Below, in pieces: positions 1 through 5,299 of a stretch of DNA of 10,939 nt. Source of the DNA: Acidimicrobiia bacterium. Its GTDB lineage: Bacteria > Actinomycetota > Acidimicrobiia > Acidimicrobiales > Acidimicrobilacustridaceae. Location of the stretch: assembly GCA_016462055.1 (NCBI GenBank), contig JAEMTX010000052.1, positions 1-10,939 of the forward strand, read 5' to 3'. Numbering within the stretch: the first letter of the stretch is position 1; each line of letters starts with the position of its first letter. The notes below the pieces were generated by a model. The model saw nothing but the letters and a program-made list of their open reading frames with translations. It was not told the DNA's origin and made no database searches. A program made the translations under genes and the position numbers.

Positions 1-1
1 G

Positions 2-751
2 ATTATGGGGCTTCCGTTCGATCACTTCCCACGGGCCCGCGATATCGCGGAAATTTTCGGGGCCTTCGAGGCGGGTCAACGACCGCCAACTGCTTCCAAC
101 ACCACGAAGGATTCCCCCGCGTATCTCGCGTTCGGCTGGTCCAAACCCGAACTTCTAGCGATGGTTGCGAAGGAAAACCCTTTCCAATCACGTGCATTCT
201 GGTGGTCGGACATCGCGCTATCCGAGGTTGCACAACCCCTCCACGATCAGTCGTTCGACGGCCTTCTTTCATCTTGGAATGGTCACGTCCACGCAAATGT
301 TCTGTGGGAAACCGATCCCTCCGAGTACGCGCACTCGACGCAGTTCTATTCATCAACGCCGTTTTCGAAAGTAGCGGGCGGACTTTTTGGAGTCAGTGCT
401 GATCACGCATTGACATTTGCAAGTGACTTCGCCTTCGAGGCCGACCGATGTTTGGAGTCTGGCTGGCCCACGATCGACGAGGTTCTTCTCGGCGTCGTCG
501 TTGACCGGCAGCGAAGTGCAGCAACACTTTCCTATGGTCCATGGGAAACGTTGCTCGCGAATTTCAATGAGCCGAGAGCGGCAGTTTGGCACCGGTTCAG
601 ACTGCTCCGCGATTGCATCAATAGGGAATTACGCGATCGGGCTCGCGATCACTTCCTGCAGATTGAAGCAGCGATCAATACCGGGCGACTCTCACTCAGC
701 ATTGACGAACACCGCGAGCTTGAGGAACTACGGCCTCTAGTTTTTTCGTAA
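2..751 (+). CDS. HtrL/YibB-like protein, 5' truncated
   Basis: The frame is open to the left window edge, so the ATG at base 5 is probably not the true start. About 249 residues are visible. Counting from that ATG, residues 39-71 carry the family-like pattern of a conserved Lys, then NPF (58-60), then an aromatic-rich stretch ending W-W-S-D. Further on are a GGLFG motif near residue 125 and a 'GWPTIDE' motif near 153-159. These resemble the HtrL/YibB family (glycosyltransferase-like fold, linked to surface polysaccharide loci in other bacteria; exact reaction unknown). Family members usually have about 100 more N-terminal residues, which fits a truncated gene. The last 60 residues form a charged, probably helical tail. 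The stop overlaps the convergent methyltransferase gene by 15 bases. I see no signal peptide, but the N-terminus is missing. The family call rests on motif recall, so it is moderate. Confidence 0.6.
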   Translation: MMGLPFDHFPRARDIAEIFGAFEAGQRPPTASNTTKDSPAYLAFGWSKPELLAMVAKENPFQSRAFWWSDIALSEVAQPLHDQSFDGLLSSWNGHVHANVLWETDPSEYAHSTQFYSSTPFSKVAGGLFGVSADHALTFASDFAFEADRCLESGWPTIDEVLLGVVVDRQRSAATLSYGPWETLLANFNEPRAAVWHRFRLLRDCINRELRDRARDHFLQIEAAINTGRLSLSIDEHRELEELRPLVFS

Positions 752-1357
752 AACTCGAAGTGAGCCAGTGACTGAAACGTCGACGAACCCACCAGACTCG
801 ATCGCCCGGCAATAGATCTCATACGGCGGTCTGCCACCATCGGCGGGATCAGGGAAAACGTCGTGGATGGCAAGAATTCCGCCGGACTCTATCCATGGAG
901 TCCAGAGTTCGAAATCACGATGCGCCGGTTCCGAACCATGACCGCCATCGATAAACAAAAACGAAAGCGGAATTCGCCAGCGCGAACCAACACTTGGCGA
1001 ATCCCCCACAAGCGCGACGACTGTTCCTTCGAGCCCGGCGTCATAAATTGTTCGGCGAAAGCGGGGCAACGTATCGATGACGCCGACTGCAGAATCGACA
1101 AGGTCGGGCTCATGCCATTCCCAGCCCGGCTGGTTTTCTTCCGAACCGCGATGATGGTCAAGCGCAAAGAGGATCGTGTTGCGTTCTTTCGCTGCCGACC
1201 CGAGATAGATCCCCGACTTTCCGCAGTAGCTACCGATCTCAAGCATCGGTGACGCACCCTTGGCAACGAGCAGTGCCGCCTCATGAAGCGCGACACCCTC
1301 GTCGGGGGGCATAAACCCTCTTGCTGCTTCTGCAGCGGCTTTCATTGCTGCGTCCAT
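737..1357 (-). CDS. class I SAM-dependent methyltransferase (Methyltransf_24-like)
   Basis: A 206-residue soluble protein predicted to move a methyl group from S-adenosylmethionine to an unknown acceptor. Motif I (SAM-binding loop) is LEIGSYCGKSG at 39-49. An acidic residue at the end of beta 2 appears in LDHH (66-69). FIDGGH at 135-140 and AIHDVF at 163-168 are typical of the Methyltransf_24 group, whose members often act on sugars or secondary metabolites. I chose the ATG at 1357 because the homologous sequence begins there, it lies 4 bases after the GtrA stop, and a GAGG-type Shine-Dalgarno sits in the end of the GtrA gene. A longer in-frame extension to 1615 runs through the GtrA gene as Ser-rich noise. 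Tight coupling to GtrA and the facing HtrL-like gene suggest a role in glycan or lipid-linked sugar modification (inference). The substrate cannot be read from the sequence. Confidence 0.87.
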   Translation of the reverse strand: MDAAMKAAAEAARGFMPPDEGVALHEAALLVAKGASPMLEIGSYCGKSGIYLGSAAKERNTILFALDHHRGSEENQPGWEWHEPDLVDSAVGVIDTLPRFRRTIYDAGLEGTVVALVGDSPSVGSRWRIPLSFLFIDGGHGSEPAHRDFELWTPWIESGGILAIHDVFPDPADGGRPPYEIYCRAIESGGFVDVSVTGSLRVLRKN

Positions 1358-1361
1358 AAGA

Positions 1362-1865
1362 TCAGACCTCGTCGGGGGTGTCGTCCTCGAAGACTTCAAC
1401 GTGGAAGAGCTTGTCGAGAACAAAGAAACGGATGACCCAAAGAATGCCGAACGAGAGCAACTGAACGAAGTTGATGACCAACTTGGCATCAGTGAAGCGA
1501 TGGACCACCCAGATAGCGACTGTCGAAAGAAGCAGCCCGGCGATCGTGAAGAGCCAGAACGGAAGGACCTCTTTCTTCCAATGGCTCTTGCCCCGCTTTC
1601 CCCACACCCACGCACGGTTCATGTAATAGGCAGGAACTGCAGAAATAGCGACAGCGACCACATTGGCCCAACTTGGCCGCATGACGCCCTGTAGGGCAAG
1701 GAGCAGACTCTGACCAACGACAACATTGACGACGGCCACGAGGGCGTAACGAAGCCCACGAGTCCGGATTGAGAAAACAATCCTTCCGAGGACCCCGAAG
1801 GTTTCAGGAAGTGGCGTCACCGTATGCGACGACGCAGGGAACTCCTGATTGATTTCGTGGCCCAT
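1362..1865 (-). CDS. GtrA-like integral membrane protein
   Basis: A 167-residue protein with four predicted membrane helices at about 38-60, 65-82, 99-121 and 129-150, the layout of the GtrA family (PF04138). Family members are thought to help flip or present polyprenyl-phosphate-linked sugars for cell-surface glycan decoration. Supporting motifs are RYALVAVVN at the start of helix 1, the YYMNRAWVW stretch at 80-88 (an Asn followed by aromatics in the loop after helix 2), and WVIRFFVLDKLF at the end of helix 4. The 36-residue cytosolic N-terminus and the acidic C-terminus are unremarkable. A clear Shine-Dalgarno, GAGGAG (bases 1875-1880), lies 9 bases before the ATG. The methyltransferase follows after 4 bases and the glycoside hydrolase gene ends 80 bases upstream. 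The family call is solid; the sugar and lipid are unknown. Confidence 0.88.
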   Translation of the reverse strand: MGHEINQEFPASSHTVTPLPETFGVLGRIVFSIRTRGLRYALVAVVNVVVGQSLLLALQGVMRPSWANVVAVAISAVPAYYMNRAWVWGKRGKSHWKKEVLPFWLFTIAGLLLSTVAIWVVHRFTDAKLVINFVQLLSFGILWVIRFFVLDKLFHVEVFEDDTPDEV

Positions 1866-1945
1866 TACGGGGCGCTCCTCGCGTTCGAACCTGACCGCTT
1901 CACCCTACTTGCCAATGGCCATGGCTCTAAGTCGACGACAGTGTC

Positions 1946-3130
1946 TCAAAGAGCATTTGCGCGGACAACGCCGCTCAACCATTCCCCGCTCGGCTTCACT
2001 GTGCGTCGTTGCGTCGCCCGATCAACAGCGATAATTCCGAACCGAGGCCGATAGCCAAACGCCCACTCGAAATTATCCATGAGACTCCAATAGGTGTAGC
2101 CCCGCACATCAATGCCATCGTTGATGCACGCCAAAACGCCTTCGAGCGCGCGCTGCACATACTCAACTCGCTGGGAATCATCGTTGGTGCCAATTCCGTT
2201 CTCCGTAACGAGCAACGGAACCGAACCACCTGTGTAGTCCCACGCTCGTCGCAAACACGCGCCGAGCGATTCGGGCCAGAACTCATAACCCATCGGAAGA
2301 GTTGGAACACCTTTTTCTCCGCCCAACACGCTGTTCGCTCCAACACGCGTGCGGCTGTACACCTGCACGCCGAGAAAATCATCGTCACGAACAATGTCAA
2401 GGAACTGATCTTCGGAGACCGCACGAACGTGATCACGCCGAGCTATTGCGTCGGCATCCTCGGGTGGAACTGCCTGGTAGTCGGCCATCGACAACGTAAG
2501 ACCCACAGGGAAATCTCCGGGCCCTCCCTTGAGCACCGGAACTACGCGCTGATGTGCGTCAATGAAATTCGCGTTTGCGGCAGCGAACTCTGCATCGTCG
2601 GTAGATCCTGGCGGGAAGAATCCCATTTGGTAGCCAACAAACGAAACGATGTTGGGCTCGTTGATTGTGCACGCCGTTCCAATCAGATCACCAAGATGAT
2701 TCACCGACTTCTCGGCGAAGCGAAGAAAACGATCGACCGTCGATGCCGTGTGCCATCCACCTTCTGCGACCACCCATCGAGGAGTAGTGAAGTGATGGAA
2801 GGTCACAACTGGTTCAATGCCATGAGCGTGACATGACGCCAGAACACGGCGATAGTGATCGAGCGCGGCGATTGAGAATTCACCTGGTTCGGGCTCGATA
2901 CGTGACCACTCAATTGAGAATCGATAGTTGTCGAAACCAAGAGCGGCGCACAGAGCAATATCGGAGTCGTAGCGGTTCAGCTGATCGCACGCGTCGCCAC
3001 TTGGCTCTTCACACGGGGTGTTCGGCGCGTGTTCCCACGCCCACCAATCGTTGTTCCAGTTTCCGCCCTCGACCTGATGTGCGGCGGTTGCGGTACCCCA
3101 TCGAAATCCCTGCGGGAAGCTCATACCCAT
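1946..3130 (-). CDS. family 1 glycoside hydrolase (beta-glucosidase-like)
   Basis: A 394-residue cytosolic TIM-barrel enzyme of glycoside hydrolase family 1, predicted to hydrolyse beta-linked glucosides or related sugars with retention of configuration. The N-terminal FRWGTATAAHQVEG (9-22) is the family signature. The acid/base Glu is E158 in TINEPN and the nucleophile is E310 in VTENG. H112/H113 and the WSLMDNFEWAFGY block (348-360) with RFG (363-365) complete the sugar-binding site. At 394 residues it is shorter than the usual 440-480, mostly between the two catalytic strands (about 150 residues apart). The usual 'GxNYY' motif reads GVQVY (254-258). The active site looks intact, so I read it as a compact form rather than a broken gene. 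There is no signal peptide. The ATG at 3130 is preceded by a GGGTAGGG purine stretch; a second ATG two codons in is possible. Substrate is unknown. Confidence 0.93.
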   Translation of the reverse strand: MGMSFPQGFRWGTATAAHQVEGGNWNNDWWAWEHAPNTPCEEPSGDACDQLNRYDSDIALCAALGFDNYRFSIEWSRIEPEPGEFSIAALDHYRRVLASCHAHGIEPVVTFHHFTTPRWVVAEGGWHTASTVDRFLRFAEKSVNHLGDLIGTACTINEPNIVSFVGYQMGFFPPGSTDDAEFAAANANFIDAHQRVVPVLKGGPGDFPVGLTLSMADYQAVPPEDADAIARRDHVRAVSEDQFLDIVRDDDFLGVQVYSRTRVGANSVLGGEKGVPTLPMGYEFWPESLGACLRRAWDYTGGSVPLLVTENGIGTNDDSQRVEYVQRALEGVLACINDGIDVRGYTYWSLMDNFEWAFGYRPRFGIIAVDRATQRRTVKPSGEWLSGVVRANAL

Positions 3131-3210
3131 CGCCGGACCCTACCCGGACGACAGCAGTTAATGAAGCACAACTGCCAACGCGACCGTCCCCGATGTGGCA
3201 GATTAAAAGG
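3131..3210. promoter_or_regulatory. divergent intergenic region between the GH1 gene and tesB
   Basis: This 80-base gap must carry the promoter for tesB and probably one for the hydrolase group, since the two genes point away from each other. I see no convincing -35/-10 pair on either strand. The AT-rich GATTAAAAGG directly before the GTG at 3211 could be a -10 region of a leaderless tesB transcript, or an AAAAGG ribosome site too close to the start. The assignment rests on position only. Confidence 0.35.
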
Positions 3211-4062
3211 GTGACTCAGGCCGCAGTAGATGCACTCCTTACACTCCTCGATCTCGAGCCCATCGAGGTCAACATGTTCAGGGGAATCAGCCCTCCTTCC
3301 GAACAGCAGCGCGTGTTCGGCGGACAGGTGGCTGGTCAGGCGCTCATTGCCGCTGCACGCACCGTCGAACCAGAAACCCGCGTGCATTCGTTGCACGCCT
3401 ATTTCCTTCGCCCCGGCGACTCTCGGGTGCCCATTCTCTATGAAGTGCAGCGCATCCGCGACGGGCTTTCGTTCACCACCCGGCGGGTCACAGCCATCCA
3501 ACATGGCCGCGCCATCTTCAGCCTCTCGGCCTCGTTCCAAGTGCCGGAATACGGCTTCGACCATTCCGCACCAATGCCCGAAGTCCCTGCGCCCGAAACA
3601 CTTCCGACTGTGCAAGAACGATGGGCCGAAATCGCCGCCGAGCACGACGATCGCCGATTTGAAATGGATATGCCCTTCGATCTGCGCAATTGCGACTGGT
3701 CACCCGAAGACCGTCATCGCGAATTGCCGCCGTACCAGCGCATCTGGATGAAAGCCACAGGAACGCTTCCCGACGATCCAGTGCTGCACACCTGCGCGCT
3801 CACCTACGCCTCTGACATGACCTTGCTCGATACTGCGCTTCTTCCGCACGCGCTCGGACCTATCGACAATGTCTTTATGGCCAGCCTCGACCACGCCATG
3901 TGGTTCCATCGTCCATTCAGGGCTGATGACTGGTTGCTCTACGCCCAGGAAACGCCAAGCGCGGCGAGCGGGCGCGGCTTTGCTACCGGTTCGGTATTCA
4001 CCAGCGAAGGCAAACTCGCGGTCACTGTCGTGCAAGAAGGCCTTGTTCGGCCGCCTCGCTGA
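3211..4062 (+). CDS. tesB: acyl-CoA thioesterase II
   Basis: A 283-residue cytosolic double-hotdog thioesterase that hydrolyses acyl-CoA to free fatty acid and CoA. It aligns along its whole length with E. coli TesB as I recall it: TLLDLEPIE and MFRG near the start, QRVFGGQVAGQAL (33-45), HSLHAYFLRPGD (59-70), then the second hotdog with YASDMTLL (199-206), DHAMWFHRPF (227-236) and VQEG (274-277). The catalytic trio maps to D202, S225 and Q275; E. coli has Asp, Thr and Gln, so Thr is replaced by Ser, a conservative change. I chose the GTG at 3211 because the residues from there match the E. coli start in length. The ATG at 3193 adds six residues and also lacks a good Shine-Dalgarno. The upstream open frame to 2833 is antisense to the hydrolase. 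The gene is alone on this strand; its likely role is acyl-CoA turnover. Confidence 0.93.
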   Translation: MTQAAVDALLTLLDLEPIEVNMFRGISPPSEQQRVFGGQVAGQALIAAARTVEPETRVHSLHAYFLRPGDSRVPILYEVQRIRDGLSFTTRRVTAIQHGRAIFSLSASFQVPEYGFDHSAPMPEVPAPETLPTVQERWAEIAAEHDDRRFEMDMPFDLRNCDWSPEDRHRELPPYQRIWMKATGTLPDDPVLHTCALTYASDMTLLDTALLPHALGPIDNVFMASLDHAMWFHRPFRADDWLLYAQETPSAASGRGFATGSVFTSEGKLAVTVVQEGLVRPPR

Positions 4063-4065
4063 ACG

Positions 4066-4083
4066 TTTCCGTTCTTTCGGAAA
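4066..4083. terminator. possible weak bidirectional terminator hairpin
   Basis: The 25-base gap between the convergent tesB and sortase-like genes holds TTTCCG, a six-base loop TTCTTT, then CGGAAA. The stem is six pairs, with short A/T runs on each side but no true U tract on either strand. Its place between two converging stops favours a terminator; the weak stem does not. Confidence 0.35.
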
Positions 4084-4087
4084 ACTC

Positions 4088-5299
4088 TTACGACCAAGCG
4101 GGCAGAAGCAGACTGAACGATTCCGAAGCAAGAATCGCGAACGCCAGAAGCGGCGGCACCGTGAGCAAGTAGGCGATCTTCGGAGTCGAGCGGCGATACA
4201 GCAGAACTGCACCGCCAATGGCTGCAGCTAAGCAAAGGAACGCAAGAACCGTCACTGGCCACTTGGAAGAATCGCCCTCGTTGCCGGCTTCCTTCACACT
4301 GCGGCCGTTTTGCGGTGTCGGCTCGAACGGCTTGCCCTTCATGACAGCAATAACAACGGTGGCTTCGCCCGAGTTCCAGGGAAACGCGCTTGCCGAGGTG
4401 ACGAGCGTAAGGCGATCGTCAGTTGAAGTGCCGTAGAGACTATTCAATGGAATCGATCCACCAGCGAGCGCGGATTCGATCGCAGCAATCGTTGTCGTGG
4501 TTGGCGCTTCAGTCGTTGCCGTATCGCCCTCGACTGTTGTCGTGGTCTCTTCCACCGCGACTGTCGTAGTCGTCGCTTCAACAGTGGTCTCGGTTGTTGC
4601 TGCCGGGTCAACCTCTGGCGCAACTGTTGTCGAGGTTGTTGTGGACACCGGGGTGGGAGCAGGAACCTTCGGCGCTGCCGTTGGGGAAGCGGCGTTGGAG
4701 AGCGTGACCGAACCCGTGTCGGTCACCTCGTAGAGCGACTGACCTTGAGTCGTCGACACCACGATTTGATCGCCTACAGACATCTCGGAAAGATCGCCGA
4801 ACGGACCGCCATACATGGAACTTCGACCGACGATTACCGAGTTGCCGGGCTGACCCGGCGCAGCCGTACCGGGAACGTGTCCTGGTCCGGTCATGGTGTT
4901 CGACGACGCCGTGCCTTCAACGACGACTTGGCGAAGTCCGATTGCACCGATTTCAACAATGCCGACTGCGCTACCGACCGATGGGGCGATGGAAGAAACC
5001 TCAACACCACCAAGACCACTTGATTGGTTCGCCGCTTTGTCAATGCTCGACCGATAGCGCTCGAGCAACAAGCCTTGATCGCGCTGTTGAAACATTGGCT
5101 CAACCAAGTAGAGAACGATGCCAAGGATGACAACAGCGATAACGAGCCAAAGCCCAACGAGTTGCCCCGTCGTGAGCGAACGTGAGTGTTCGTTAGCGTC
5201 CTCCGCCAACGGCTCTGGAACTGCGCCGGGATCGACAATGTTCTCAGAGTCCGGCGTTTCTCGCTGCGAGGTTTTCGAATCGAGCAAGTCAGTCATCAC
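4088..5299 (-). CDS. sortase-like membrane protein lacking the catalytic residues
   Basis: A 403-residue protein: cytosolic N-terminus (1-45), helix 1 (46-67), extracellular sortase-like domain (about 112-320), then two helices at about 347-367 and 374-398 with a basic YRRSTPK loop between them (positive inside). Sortase hallmarks are GPGHVPGT (138-145), PGQPGNSVIVG (149-158), MYGGPFGDL (162-170), GDQIVV (176-181) and LTLVT (297-301). True sortases have GH where this has GR (R159), and TC where this has TS (S302). The conserved downstream Arg also appears absent (GEATVVIAV at 311-319). The only Cys (C356) is in a membrane helix. A Thr/Pro/Ala-rich insert of about 70 residues splits the domain. 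Such a protein should not perform transpeptidation; a binding or scaffold role is inferred. GTG (5299) overlaps the upstream stop as GTGA; an ATG follows one codon later (5296). Last gene of the operon. Confidence 0.85.
   Translation of the reverse strand: MMTDLLDSKTSQRETPDSENIVDPGAVPEPLAEDANEHSRSLTTGQLVGLWLVIAVVILGIVLYLVEPMFQQRDQGLLLERYRSSIDKAANQSSGLGGVEVSSIAPSVGSAVGIVEIGAIGLRQVVVEGTASSNTMTGPGHVPGTAAPGQPGNSVIVGRSSMYGGPFGDLSEMSVGDQIVVSTTQGQSLYEVTDTGSVTLSNAASPTAAPKVPAPTPVSTTTSTTVAPEVDPAATTETTVEATTTTVAVEETTTTVEGDTATTEAPTTTTIAAIESALAGGSIPLNSLYGTSTDDRLTLVTSASAFPWNSGEATVVIAVMKGKPFEPTPQNGRSVKEAGNEGDSSKWPVTVLAFLCLAAAIGGAVLLYRRSTPKIAYLLTVPPLLAFAILASESFSLLLPAWS
4475..4684 (-). repeat. Thr-rich low-complexity insert in the sortase-like domain
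   Basis: Residues about 206-275 of the sortase-like protein are almost only Thr, Ala, Val, Glu and Pro, with many runs of three or four Thr. At DNA level this is an irregular GTTGTCGTGG-type low-complexity tract, not an exact tandem repeat. It lies between the strand ending YEVTDTGSVTL and the strand carrying LTLVTS. It is probably a disordered, perhaps O-glycosylated, extracellular loop (inference). Confidence 0.8.
5296..5299 (-). promoter_or_regulatory. GTGA start/stop overlap (translational coupling)
   Basis: The TGA of the solute-binding gene (5298-5296) and the GTG of the sortase-like gene (5299-5297) share bases. The alternative ATG at 5296-5294 shares one base with the TGA. An AGG lies 6 bases before the GTG and 9 before the ATG, so the ATG has slightly better spacing. 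Either start implies coupled translation. Confidence 0.7.

Noticed and set aside
1358..1615. 86-residue N-terminal extension of the methyltransferase
   Set aside because: It is Ser/Arg-rich noise lying inside the GtrA gene in another frame. The methyltransferase homology starts at the ATG at 1357, which has a Shine-Dalgarno.
1866..1945. Palindromes GTTCGAAC (1883-1890) and GCCATGGC between the hydrolase and GtrA genes
   Set aside because: Both are only eight bases with no loop or U tract, so they support neither a terminator nor a specific operator.
2009..2836. Long + strand open frame opposite the glycoside hydrolase
   Set aside because: Shadow of the well-supported family 1 hydrolase; its translation shows no family pattern.
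2833..3210. N-terminal extension of TesB to 2833
   Set aside because: The extra residues are Arg-rich, lie antisense to the hydrolase, and exceed the family length. TesB similarity begins at about 3211.
4475..4684. Possible CRISPR or minisatellite
   Set aside because: The repetition is irregular codon-level Thr richness without constant repeat or spacer lengths.
4497..4733. Val/Ser-rich + strand open frame
   Set aside because: Antisense reading of the Thr-rich insert of the sortase-like protein; low-complexity codons keep all frames open.
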